Assembly: GCA_024741835.1 (NCBI GenBank)
Contig: JAENRP010000097.1
Location: forward strand, 3,733 to 67,732
DNA: 64,000 bases
From: Diplocarpon mali
Lineage: Eukaryota > Ascomycota > Leotiomycetes > Helotiales > Drepanopezizaceae
Direction: 5' to 3'
Shown: in pieces, positions 53,658-64,000 of the stretch
How the letters are laid out: each line of letters starts with the position of its first letter
Position numbering within the stretch: the first letter of the stretch is position 1
Made by a program: the position numbers and the translations under genes
Notes under the pieces: model-generated
Seen by the model: only the letters and a program-made list of their open reading frames with translations
What the model was told of the DNA's origin: nothing
The model's database searches: none

Positions 53658-56600
53658 GATCAGCGAGGGAGCGATAATAATCGCAATGTGTGGATGATGA
53701 CCATGGAGATGGTGGTTGAAGAGTTTAAGATGGAGAAGACATTTTATCGCGGGGCCTTTGAAGCCTGTATGCGAGACGCTAGCGCTCTTTGGGTGTGGCT
53801 GCAACGGTGAATAAAGGTGACTCGAAGATGAAGTTATCGTGGCCGCGGGAGGCGAACAACGGTCGGGAGATTCCCCAACACCCCTCAATGACACAACCAC
53901 CACTGGGATCTTCAAGATCGAGGCAATTGTACCAAATACCACCAGCTTATGATAAACTTGAGCATGAGTAAGCCTGTGACGAGAAGAGGAAACAGGGAGA
54001 ACTGGAAACTCGGCTGGTTTTGCCGTTGCTGATTTCCAAACTTGCCTCAAGTTAAGCATCCCACCACCACGCGTTTTCAAGGGCTGACCAGAGAATCTCT
54101 TGTTCCTGGAATGGGTGTAATCGCGAATCATTCATGTCAGTCTTCCGAGTCTTGAAACCTACTTAGCCGAATCAGCATTGTTCTCAAGTCCGCATTGGGA
54201 AGTAAACAAACAATCACCCCTAGGAAACTCAAGTGGGAAATATCAAGCAGCTATTTTCGTGCTCGATTGATAGAGTTTATTATCACTTATACAGTCATAC
54301 AGCCACGAGAGCAAGCGGTTTCCTCTGTTTCGAATTGTTCAAGGCAAAAACTTGGGTTTGGTGCTGGCTGATTGGTTGTTTGCAAGGTATATATTCCTTC
54401 TATCTTCTCAGTTGGACGTGAGGGTGCTATTTCATGCAAACAGTAGCAAGGGCGAATTCTGATATCTCATCTGAATTGATAGCTGACGGTGAGGGAATAA
54501 TGTGGTGTAGTTTTTGCATTTTAATGCTGCAGAGGTGGTGGTTAGCCCGACCTTCCGGACAGGCTGGAAGAGAGACATCGATATGCTCGAGAGCCGCAGC
54601 AGGATACCTCGTTTTCATGTCAGACTCAATTTCTCCAGGCTTTCTCATTAAGTTCTCCTCTGGAACGAATATAATACCTCGCAGAGACGAAAATAGCCAA
54701 GAAATCCGAGAATCAAAATCAAGATCAAGATCTGATTTGCAATGCTATTGCCAGCGATATAACAGACTCAGATACTTTTTCGAACCTAGCAGTTGCGTCA
54801 TGACACCCATGTATGATCAATATCATATTTTAAGCATACCAATGAGTATAGGCTTTGTAAAGTCACATTACCGGGAGTAGTGAGCGAGTTGCGGCTTTGA
54901 GATGAAGTTGGAATATGTGCTCAAATATTCCTCAATGGAGCATTTCTCAGGACGCTGCCTCCAGCGAAATTCAAACTGCACTTAGGAGCGAAGCGTCCTG
55001 CTCTGCTGTTTTACATCATCACTCCTGTCGTCGTATTGCAGGTAACCTTCAACCTCGACCATTAAACCCCCCCAGATCTTCCAGCTAGCATACAGTGGAC
55101 GACATTTCGTGAGTTCTGGGGGGCGATGACCAACTGACAACCATAAAAACCCATTCTAACCTGTCATCACTATGACTTCAGCATGCAAACCCTTCTTGAA
55201 ATCTTCCCAGAGAAATTGAAGCAACATAGCAGACCCGTTGGAAGAAAGTCCAAAACAAACTCTGGCAGCGAGCCTTGTGTACGGTCTTCGTGATTGGAAC
55301 TCTGTTGACAAGCTTACTATTATGCTAGATTCAAAGCTCTTGAAAAGATAGCCGGAAGGTATGGTTGGGGTTTTTGTCAAAGTGAGGGGAGGCCTGACGA
55401 AGTCAATGAGGCACGATCGAGATGCTCATACTAGCCTTTGAAGATTACATGGATGAACTCGAGTCTTCTCATACGTCTGATCAGCTCTTTTCCAACGCTA
55501 AGATATTTCAGAACCTGCAAAAGACAAGTGCCTTGTGACATCCATTTGAGACGCACTCTTTTGTATTCCCAGCTTCCTCGAATTTGCATGCCTGCAAGGC
55601 ATAAACGGCAGCGTTAAAGACGGTTTCAAAATACTTGCAAACATACCTACCTATGCAATCTAATTGCTCATCTTTACCCAACGTTTCAACAACCATCAGT
55701 CCCGTAAAAACATGCGGTGATGTGATTCCCTGGTGTTTAATGAAAGACCGCGATTTGAAGTCCAGTTCCACCCTGAATGAGGCCGGAAGTCGTTTCTGAC
55801 ATGTTATACGAGAAAGACGTCAAAATCTAGGACCGATTTGCGTGGGATCTTGGGTGCTGGTTTCCCAGCAGCCCATTTTCTAGTAGATGGTGGCTGTATG
55901 GGATCATGGCATTTAAAGGACATCCGACTTTTGCAGACAACAAACCTTGGGAGAGCTCAGCGAAAAGAAGCCACCTGGTTGCTAAATGCAGCTTAAGTCC
56001 CTGTCAAGTAATGCCCTGGCCGACGAAGAAACACCAGGTGAAGTGGATTTGAAGTCCTACTGTTCCATCACAATCTGCCCTCTTGGAGCATCTAGTTTGA
56101 CCATCTCGTCAGTTCAAATGTCTTCGCTTCTTGTTTGTTCAAGGACTTCCTGTCATCGTTTGGCAGGTTATATATTGCCTGTTACAGAGTAAATCGCCAG
56201 TCGCTCTATGTTGGTATCACATCAGGTGATTGTGTGCACAGGTGAAGCCTTTCGAATACGTTGGATTATATTCGTGTGTAAAAGCTTGCTCTCGAAGCTA
56301 CTCCTCGAGAGCGTAGAGTAGATACAGTAGTGCCAAGCCTCTAGTGTCATGTGACTAATCACATGACAGTTGATCATATGACCTGTATCCCGTCACTCTA
56401 CGACCATGGCGACCCATGCGATGGAGACGATCATTTCGATCCATTTGCAAGCTCAATATGTCTCAAGAATCTTCATTTACATCTCAGATAATACGCCCAA
56501 CTTGCCCCCATGATTGTCTTCCCTCAGGAATTTCGTCTTGGTCACACTAACTACCTACCCCACATGGCTCTGAACTTCCAGTGTCATTAAACCAACATGG

Positions 56601-57754
56601 AATCCAAAGCACCCGAGTAGTATTCCTTCTCGATAAAAACCTTCCTCACCATTCGTGCCTCAAGCGCACACCCTGCGCCCAAAGCTAGCATCCGCGTCTT
56701 GTACTCAGCTTATGGTATCTTCGGAGTCGTTGATCCTCTTGGAGTGTTTCCCTCTCAGCACTGGTTCCCCGAGAATATTTCTACAGACAGATATCATAAA
56801 TCCTTTGAAATGAAGGCCGGAGCTTGGTTTTTAGTGTCAGGGGCCTGCAAGCAGTTTCTAAAAGATGGCATCCTTCCGCGTGGCAGGACCCAGCAATGTT
56901 TGGATGAGGGAGAATCTAGAATGAGCGCTCACACTTCGACATTGAGCGGGAATTCGTGCTGAGGTGAGGCTTGAAGATGGCAGAACCTCAGAACTTGCAT
57001 TCCCGTGGGCGCGGTGGCATCGAGATCTAAAGAAGGGAACCTTTCAATGTTTGGCTTGAAATGCATATCCAGGGACCAGGGAAAACTGATCTCAAGACGG
57101 ACGTTTGGGATCGATGGGAGGAGAATACGTAGGGATATGCTCTAGGTGAGGCGGAATCGACAAAACTATCCCCGTTAGCTTTCAGAGTTCATAGTGCTCT
57201 GCTGTTGATTTATCTGCCTGCATATATTCTACGATGTTCTCTCTATGGCTTTCGTGGGAGTTTCATGTTGCCCTGCGTCTGGGATTACTCATTGTTCCCA
57301 TCTGCTAAAATATATGTCTCATTTGCTTCACTATACAATGTCTGTTCTTGATAACTGACAAATTTAACCGTGTACACAGGCAAAGAATTTCGGCGTTGCC
57401 TTTCTCTTACTATTCGGAGAGCTCTACAGCGACTTCAACAAATATCCCAGTCATCATTCTGATACGTGTATTCATAGACTAGGAAGTGCTCGGTATTGGG
57501 AACTTGTCGGCTGGTACCTAGCTGCCTTGCCAGCTCGCTTAGCAACCTCTCACCCAAACACTGACCACAGATGATAATCAGAGGTATGCATGGCTCTTGG
57601 TTCAAGAAACATTATACGAATATACCTATGGCCTGAATTACCCCCAAGTTTATCTATCTTATCACTTCCATGCTCGCTGACTGGATTCACTCATCGCTTA
57701 TTCGTTGCAAAGAAAGTTCGCTCTTGAACTTGCACAGGAGCTGGGATAATAGCA
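53658..57754. other. Gene-poor region, about 4 kb
   Basis: AT-richer than the rest of the window with only short frames. At 56699-56962 a plus frame (YSAYGIFGVVDPLGVFPSQH) reads protein-like, and its frame is open further upstream, but I found no start or partner exon. Minus frames at 55156-55380 and 55508-55771 are also possible remnants. A solo LTR lies at 56209-56395. Confidence 0.45.
56209..56395 (+). mobile_element. Solo LTR, 187-bp family (L2), copy 2
   Basis: Begins TGTTGGTATCACATCAGG and ends ATCCCGTCA, 187 bp, with a perfect 5-bp target duplication CTCTA (56204-56208 and 56396-56400). It aligns end to end with the inverted copy at 17887-18073. The 3' part carries TCATGTGAC / ATCACATGAC / ATCATATGAC palindromic motifs, possibly regulatory sequences of the original element. 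Confidence 0.88.
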
Positions 57755-58408
57755 ATGGAGCGACAGCAAGTTCGCACTCCCGAAACCAACAACAATGTTT
57801 ACCTGCAATACAGGACTTTGCATTGCACTCAGATATGCATTTCAACCAGCAGATTTCCTCTCTGTCAAGATCCCATTCGACATTGCTCGCTACAATCTCC
57901 TCTCCCGGCAAGGGTCAGGTCCATCTTTCCCTCTGCCATCGACCTTGCCTCGCCCAAGTACCAGCGCCAATACGCAAAAATTCTCGCAATCAGAGACCGA
58001 TGCTTCAAAGAAACTCTGAACTTCGCTCAAGATGCACTGGGCCGCATCAGAGACGTGATAGTCGACCAATGCGGTGCAGGTTTTCTTGCTCGCTGTACCC
58101 GGACCCAACGAGGCATCATCTTTGCCTGTATCTTCGACCAGCACTCAGCCTGGCTGATGCTCAAGCTCCGGGCTCGCGAGAGCAAGGTCGTTGCATTCGG
58201 CCACATCTTCGAGAAAGCTGTCAACGCCCGCGACAGAGATGAGAAGAAGTGGATGGACTTCTCCCGATACTCGTGGGTCCACCTCTGCGAGAAGGTGTTT
58301 CTGTGGCAAGTGAATGAGGATGGAGCCGAGGCTGCTGCTGGAGATGCATATTGCTGGACTGATTACCGGGAAAGGGTTCGGATGTTAGGAGTTGGGGGGT
58401 GCGTATGA
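57755..58408 (+). CDS. Hypothetical protein, 217 aa
   Basis: An open frame beginning MERQQVRTPETNNNVYLQY. The last 140 residues look like a genuine globular sequence (YAKILAIRDRCFKETLNFAQ, IIFACIFDQHSAWLMLKLRA, SRYSWVHLCEKVFLWQVNED). The first 70 are less convincing. In another frame of the same DNA the segment TGLCIALRYAFQPADFLSVK is also protein-like, so the gene may have an unresolved intron or a frameshift near 57900. No family recognised. Confidence 0.4.
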   Translation: MERQQVRTPETNNNVYLQYRTLHCTQICISTSRFPLCQDPIRHCSLQSPLPARVRSIFPSAIDLASPKYQRQYAKILAIRDRCFKETLNFAQDALGRIRDVIVDQCGAGFLARCTRTQRGIIFACIFDQHSAWLMLKLRARESKVVAFGHIFEKAVNARDRDEKKWMDFSRYSWVHLCEKVFLWQVNEDGAEAAAGDAYCWTDYRERVRMLGVGGCV

Positions 58409-59739
58409 CTTGCCTGCTGTTCGAGATTCTCTCTCTGAGATATTGAAGTAGAGAGGCTCGGAGCACTTCAGTACGAAGGTCCGTCTTATATGGTCTGGCA
58501 GTGGGGGACGCTTCCAGTTTGCGGGATCCGATTTGAGAGAGAGAGAATGCAAGAGCCACGTCGCGTATCATGGTCAAAAAAGATCCCAATGCTGTTATCC
58601 CGTGTCTTGTTCTACGAGTTGCAGCTGTATATCCGGCTCCTTACCTACCTTGGGAGGGTTTTTCAATACGTGAGACTTAATTGCGAATGGCGAAGCTTCT
58701 AAATCTAAGAAATATCGTCTTGTATTGATCAGATAACAGTTCTATACACAAACATTATGTAATTTCACCATTTATGGTAAAGCCCAGTGTGTTTTTCTTT
58801 TCCCTGACTGGAGGCAGGGCTGCAGCCGCACATATACTCTTGATTACGCGCGACTCAAAAACCAAGTGGCCCATACCTGTCATAGCTGAAGTCAGCAGGT
58901 TCTTGGACTGAGTGCCATTCTCCCTCAAAATTACTGTCTCGTAATTGTTAGAATATACAAGGATTGGGCTTGTGTAATCGTACCTTGTATATTACTCCTG
59001 CAGCTCTATAGAACTCAGAACATATACCTTTAGATTCTGTCCGTAATATTTGCCTTGAAGACTTGAATGAATAGAGTTACGCGAAATAATGTCCCCCTGT
59101 CAATAGCAGACCAGGCCTTCATATTACCCGGAGCTGCATGTTAGACTTGGAGATTATCAATAACGAGTAATCCGCTTCTCGACCGCAGTCAGTAGTTCAG
59201 GAATAGGTCGGTATTATAATCCACCTTCACTTCCAACCATTCCATAGACGGAGGTAAGTAGCAAGTATTTTTGTATGTAGCCTCAGGCCGCAAACGACGG
59301 GGTTTTCAGTATCGCTTACTAGCTTAGATCGTCGACTTTTCCGAGTTTTTCTTTTCCCATGCCGAATTTCTCTTCTCATTTCCATCTACACGCAACACAC
59401 TACATACTTCTGGATTTGCAATCGCCTTAGAAACCACAGCTGCTCTTGGTACGCGTACAGGTAGATCCTGGCGCAGATTCATGGCGACGATTGCACACCT
59501 CAATGCCTGTCGCCCGACGCAGCTTTTTCCTTGGTTCCCATCCGACGATGATCGTCCATCAGCAGCAGCTCCTCGGCCTGGCTCAACCCCAGCACCCGGC
59601 TTCCTCGTTTCCCCGCGCGACCACAGCTTACATCCTGTCTAACAAACCAAACAAGCCACCCACGCAGCTTGTCTTCCAGTAGTCCCCGGCGTACCTCCTG
59701 TTCAGCATCACACTCGTCTGCCAGCAACAACAAGATAAA
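58409..59739. other. Intergenic, LTR and dehydrogenase promoter
   Basis: Contains solo LTR L1 copy 2 (58946-59042) and the promoter of the dehydrogenase gene. A frame at 59446-59682 overlaps its probable leader and has no motif. Confidence 0.45.
58946..59042 (+). mobile_element. Solo LTR, short family (L1), copy 2
   Basis: 97 bp beginning TGTTAGAATATACAAGG and ending TTTAGATTCTGTCC, flanked by a perfect 5-bp duplication GTAAT (58941-58945 and 59043-59047). Compared with 33195-33318 it lacks about 27 bp in the middle and ends in CC instead of CA. Shared strings include CCTTGTATAT, TAGAACTCAGAA and ACCTTTAGATTCTGTC. Confidence 0.82.
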
Positions 59740-61018
59740 ATGAAATTCAACGTCAGAATAGCAGCACGATCTGCTCTGCACTCTTTTCAACGCAGGACCT
59801 TCTCCGCATCAACTGGCAGGCAGGCGCAATGGGGGTTTATAGGTTTGGGTCAGATGGGTAAGTCAGCCCGCGACATCTCGAATAGCTCCCAGCCTAACAA
59901 TGATGCAGGATATAACATGGCGCGAAACCTCCAGGCCAAGCTGCCCGCCTCCGACACACTTCGAGTCTTTGATGTCAATACACAGTCCGTCGAGAGGTTT
60001 GCGAATGATACAAAGGCATTGTCGAGCGGAGCGTCTGTTGAGGTTGCTACGAATGCCCGAGAAGCAGCCGTGGACTCTGTGAGTGAAGACACCTCTTCTT
60101 CCGTCTTTCCTCCAAGTGATGATTCTGTCCATTAATGATCTAAGTTGGGGTCGCCCGTCTTGGGTGATCTTCGCATGATTTCAATATTTACACAACAAAG
60201 CCAATCCTCTGATATTTCCCCGACTAGCCCTACTGCCATCAAAAATCTTCGATTTGGGGAGCACTGACACGTTTCTTTCACAGGAAACCACCATTACCGT
60301 ACTACCCGAGCAAACACATGTGAACAATGTCTACGGCCAGATCCTCAGACCTCCGCTCTCGGAGTCTGTCGTTGTCAATTCCGATCGTCTGTTCATCGAT
60401 TGCTCCACCATTGACCCCTCATCATCCCGAGAAGTCGCCAATGCTGTACACGCTACACAGCAAGGGAAGTTTGTCGATGCGCCGATGTCTGGAGGCGTGG
60501 TCGGAGCCACCGCTGGTACCCTCACATTTATGCTTGGGGCATCGGATTCAATGGTCTCTCGAGTCGAGCCAATCCTGCTCATGATGGGCAAGAAAGTTAT
60601 CCACTGTGGGTCTCAAGGCTCTGGGCTGTCTGCCAAGCTGGCAAATAACTATCTCCTTGCTATTAACAACATCGCTACAGCAGAAGCCTTGAACTTGGGT
60701 ATTAAATGGGGACTCGACGCCAAGGTCTTGAGCAACTTGATCAATATCAGTACTGGAAAGTGCTGGCCGAGCGAGATCAACAACCCCGTCAATGGCGTTG
60801 TGGATGGCGCCCCCTCGTCTCGGGATTTCAAAGGTGGCTTTAGCCTGAGTTTGATGAGGAAGGACCTGAACCTTGCGATCATGGCTGCTACGGAAGCTGG
60901 CGCGCGACTTGAGCTCGGTGATAGAGCGAAAGAGGTCTATGAGTCTGCTGAGCTGCAAGAGGATTGCAAGGGAAGAGACTTTTCTGTCATCTACAGATAT
61001 CTTGGCGGAGCCGAGTAG
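59740..61018 (+). CDS. 3-hydroxyisobutyrate dehydrogenase-like, mitochondrial
   Basis: NAD-dependent beta-hydroxyacid dehydrogenase, predicted to oxidise 3-hydroxyisobutyrate in valine breakdown. Exons 59740-59857, 59909-60078 and 60284-61018 (introns 51 and 205 bp) give 340 aa. The N-terminal 30 residues (MKFNVRIAARSALHSFQRRT) look like a mitochondrial presequence. The dinucleotide fold starts WGFIGLGQMGYNMARNL. Family signatures follow: LFIDCSTIDPSSSREVANAV, FVDAPMSGGVVGATAGTLTF, and GLSAKLANNYLLAINNIATA with the catalytic Lys in K-L-A-N-N. C-terminal elements are FKGGFSLSLMRKDLNLA and GRDFSVIYRYL. The second intron is long for this locus. Confidence 0.92.
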
Positions 61019-62114
61019 CCTGCTGAGTATGTTCATGAAAGCGGTGTGTAGGCATTCAGGTTAGTCTCTTGCCGAACAATTGGTCAATAGAGTCGTTGAC
61101 AATCTTCCATTTGCATTTCTGTGTTTCGTACAATTTCCCGCAAATACCATTGTCCCTGATATGATCAAGTCTGGAGCGTGCTTCTTTCATTCCTTAACTC
61201 CTTCCCCCGCGTATTTGGTTTCATTCTTCGGAATGTGTTGGAGCAATTGTGAAGCCGGCACCCTGAACCACAGCCGATGGATCAGTCCTACTCAGCAGTC
61301 CTTGGCCAGGATAAAAAGGCTAGGCTCATGTTCACATGTTGGTTCTGATAGCGCGTATCGCAAATTTCACGCATCGAAGTTTATCCAAACAAGCGCATGC
61401 AAGCGGACACCTAAGCAACCGATTACCCTCCAAGAAGGAATCTCCGATTGGAATTATTCACATCATTTAGTGAAATATTTATACATAGCCGGCCATCATG
61501 CAAAACCCGATCAAGGGTGTGAGTTGCCTAGATGCTGAGGGCTAGATAAGACGTACAGCAACTGAGTTTCTTGTACGATATCGTCCAGCTCATGTTATTG
61601 GCATCACAAGGTGCTTGCTGATATTAGGTCCAAGCCCAGATTGATTGTATGGTGTCGTGGGCTTCAGTACTGGAGTTCCTTGGAAAAGGAGAGATTCTTT
61701 TATGTGCTAGTAGCCAAAGCTCATGATAATACACTCGGTAAGATTGAGAACAACCTCTTTATTTCCGTGTTTCCCCATATTCAACTCTTCTTGATTTGCA
61801 TCCGGCAAGCACTATGGTCATTACACTTAGGACATGCCCTCCTCGAATGATACTATCCGAGGAGACTTCCCTACCCACCACTCTGTTGCACCAACCTCCT
61901 TCTCCAGACTTTCTCTACCAACATTTTTTCAACAGTACCTAGGCATCGCTTGTGAGAAGAAGCTCCTCAAACTATTAAGCGAGAGTTGAGATGTCTCAAT
62001 ACGGCTGAAAATCAAAACGCCCAGCTTCAAAATCGCGATCTTGCAAATCAGAAAACAGGAGAAAAATCTCAATCGACCGATGAGCAAAGCAGGTCTGGTA
62101 CTGTGAGCGTGAGG
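61019..62114. other. Intergenic, about 1.1 kb
   Basis: No recognisable gene. Frames at 61080-61538 and 61611-61850 are AT-rich and unlike the coding regions nearby. Confidence 0.45.
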
Positions 62115-62564
62115 ATGCTCGGCACCTCCCGATCGGAACGAATGTGGCCCCAAATACCCAGAGACTCAGAGCTTCATCTCACGTTCTATGACTTCCTTTC
62201 GCAGGGTCTTGAAAACTGCAAACTCGCTCCGCTGGTGGCTGCCTGCATTGTCAAGTCTCAACAAGCCGGACCGGATGTCCACGATGCCAAAGTCCTGCTG
62301 CTGCGACAGACTCCAGCCGGAGAGGGGGATAATATCAAGGAAGCGGACGTTTGGGGAATGATTCCACCACCTCCCGTCCCACCAGCTGCGTGGCCAGCGC
62401 GTGCTAAGAGAGTCTCTCTATGGGCTTTCGAGGAGGCCGCAGAGGCTGGGCATCCTTTCGCGGGCGTGTGGGCGACCACAGACGAAGCCCGACAGCTGAG
62501 GATGACGGATCGTACAACAGCGTTGGTGATCAGAGCGTTGGATCGTGCGAACGCAGATGCGTAG
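62115..62564 (+). CDS. Hypothetical protein, 149 aa or longer
   Basis: The first in-frame ATG is at 62115 (MLGTSRSERMWPQIPRDSEL). The frame is open upstream to about 61986 without an ATG, so an upstream exon is possible. The body reads HLTFYDFLSQGLENCKLAPL, KVLLLRQTPAGEGDNIKEAD and VWGMIPPPPVPPAAWPARAK, ending TTALVIRALDRANADA. The V-L-L-L-R-Q ... I-P-P-P-P pattern loosely recalls NUDIX-like domains but lacks a NUDIX box, so I do not name it. No signal peptide or membrane segment. Confidence 0.5.
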   Translation: MLGTSRSERMWPQIPRDSELHLTFYDFLSQGLENCKLAPLVAACIVKSQQAGPDVHDAKVLLLRQTPAGEGDNIKEADVWGMIPPPPVPPAAWPARAKRVSLWAFEEAAEAGHPFAGVWATTDEARQLRMTDRTTALVIRALDRANADA

Positions 62565-63177
62565 TAAAGGGCGGAGACGAGTCGGGTGGGATTCGCACCC
62601 CGACGAGTGCTCTATGGAGCGTAAGTTGAGCGTAAGTTAAGCGCAAGAGTGTGCGCGATTTGGTTGGAATAAACAGATAGCCTTTCAAGTCTGGCTGCAG
62701 CCTGCAGAAGCATATGAGAATCAGAGTACCGGCCCAAAAAGCTCTGAGGTTTGCTCGTGATGTTGGTGATCGGTAACCTGAAAGTAGATACTTTCCAATT
62801 TGCGCGGCAAGTATTTCATAGTCAGGTGTTTGGGATCGCTACAGACGGAGCGATGATGTACCGGTAGTCATCGTACGGATTCTACTTGCAGCCGAGTGGT
62901 CGCTGACAGGTGACTTTGGTAGGTAGGTAGGTACTTGTGGTTCTTTTACATATGAAGCCTGAACCCCTTCTTTGTATGCCTGTATCCCTGCGCCAAAAGG
63001 ATTCGCCCGCCCATCATACACTCATTTTTCTGGGCTTGATTAAGCTGCCTAACAGGATCTGTCGACTGCTGGTAGGCAATATAACCTCCCAAACTTCGCG
63101 GATCTGCAAAGATCGAGAGCTAAACAGAAAGAAAAGCAACTCCCCTAACGATTGGGACGCTTTTAGAATACTCACAA
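62565..63177. other. Intergenic between convergent genes, with hairpin
   Basis: About 0.6 kb. Just after the stop, 62580-62606 forms a strong hairpin resembling a tRNA T-arm on the minus strand (described in findings). Direct GAGCGTAAGTT repeats lie at 62619-62640. Confidence 0.45.
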
Positions 63178-64000
63178 TCAATGGAGACGCTTCAAATTCT
63201 CAACTATGTCCCGTACTGCTTCCACGCTGGGCCCTAGGTCTTGGCATATTGCTGCTTGCGTCGCCTCGTCTTGGTCTAGGAAGCGTTCAATCAATTCGCC
63301 ATCTACAAATCGAAATGGCTCATCTGTGGCTCGATCAGGGGTTTTGAGAGAACGATAGGCTCTAAAATCAAGATCTCCGATGGTTGGGACGATGTCTGCA
63401 ATCCGGTCTTGGAGGCGTATCAGGAGGTCTTGAGAGGTGGGGACAATGGTCGAGAATAGGTAAATGGAACCTTCGGTCTGTCATGGATTAGTGTGACACC
63501 ATGAGATGGACATGGGAGACATACTGTTGCCAAAAATGCCTTGGGGACGACCATGGCAGTTGGTGTAGGCTCGACGGTGATCTTGCGGATCATGTTTACC
63601 TGCTCTCCAAGATTCATCTCACTTGTCACCTGCAAACGCTTCTTGTCCTCAAGCGTCACTCCATCTACATTGCGCTTCAAGACCAGCAGATTTCCGTGAT
63701 GGTCGCTCTCCAACCACTCATTCTGACCAACATCCGCCACAGCTGTGCCCCAGCAAGCTTGGTAGTCTCTTGCTACTTGTTCTAATCTATCGGGTAGGCC
63801 TACTTTTCCAGGCGTGTACTCGACTATGGAAACTGACTGCATCATATCTGCCAAGGCAATGAGATTCCCTGTAACGGAAATATCGATGGGTACGGTTGTA
63901 CTGCGGAATGTTGCCAATTTGCTGAAATCGCCAGATTGCTCGGTTGTTTCGACATAGCTGAACAAGACGATAGTCTTGGTGAGAACAGCAAGTATCTTAC
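63178..64000 (-). CDS. DDB1/CPSF-A family protein, C-terminal part (partial)
   Basis: The gene enters from beyond the right edge; only the 3' end is present. Visible exons are 64000-63525 and 63477-63178 around a 47-bp intron, ending at TGA 63178-63180. The C-terminus carries the CPSF-A/DDB1 signature (IGDLDFRAYRSLKTPDRATD, EPFRFVDGELIERFLDQDEA) and ends VRDIVENLKRLH. Upstream, DISVTGNLIALADMMQSVSI, HHGNLLVLKRNVDG and LGEQVNMIRKI fit beta-propeller C of DDB1. DDB1 is the adaptor of CUL4 ubiquitin ligases and part of the UV-damaged-DNA-binding complex. CPSF160/Rse1 paralogues share the domain, but the C-terminal wording favours DDB1. Confidence 0.85.

Overview
This 64 kb window is nuclear DNA of a filamentous ascomycete (Pezizomycotina; class not determinable by eye). 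The genes are interrupted by short introns of about 41-118 bp with GT donors, CTAAC/CTGAC-like branch points and AG acceptors. The proteins are typical of ascomycetes: Rad4, UvsD/ATRIP, Whi5, Bos1, Mia40, an OM14-like protein and endothiapepsin-type proteases. All exon joins below were built by hand from reading frame and splice signals.

Layout. 0-2 kb: decayed hexose transporter pseudogene. 3.2-10.4 kb: a checkpoint gene (ATRIP/UvsD, minus) divergent from CDP-diacylglycerol synthase, then an atypical pepsin-like protein. 12-14.6 kb: a small membrane protein next to an assembly gap, then the SNARE BOS1. 14.9-19.3 kb: an accessory island with two paralogous small secreted six-cysteine proteins on the minus strand. 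One of them carries a long Glu/Lys/Gln-rich tail. They are separated by a decayed 49-bp tandem array, a dispersed repeat and a solo LTR. 20-29 kb: RAD4/XPC, an MDP1-like phosphatase, a GNAT acetyltransferase and an APC-family permease. 30-38 kb: two hypothetical genes, an 80-aa three-exon gene, a solo LTR, large microsatellites, a small membrane protein and WHI5. 40.7-51 kb: a secreted aspartic protease, a hypothetical protein, a BTB protein, an OM14-like protein, MIA40 and thiamine pyrophosphokinase. 52.5-58.4 kb: a 2EXR-family gene, then about 4 kb of gene-poor DNA holding another solo LTR. 59-64 kb: a further solo LTR, a 3-hydroxyisobutyrate dehydrogenase-like enzyme, a small ORF and the 3' end of a DDB1-like gene running off the window.

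Most genes are unrelated housekeeping functions in ordinary fungal order. Three (ATRIP, RAD4, DDB1) act in UV-damage recognition or signalling but are far apart, so this need not be functional clustering. The most notable locus is the secreted cysteine-rich pair at 14.9-18.8 kb. Both genes share the intron position, an identical cysteine spacing (C-x5-C-x10-C-x4-C-x8-C-x-C) and conserved promoter blocks. It looks like a local duplication of an effector-like gene in repeat-rich DNA.
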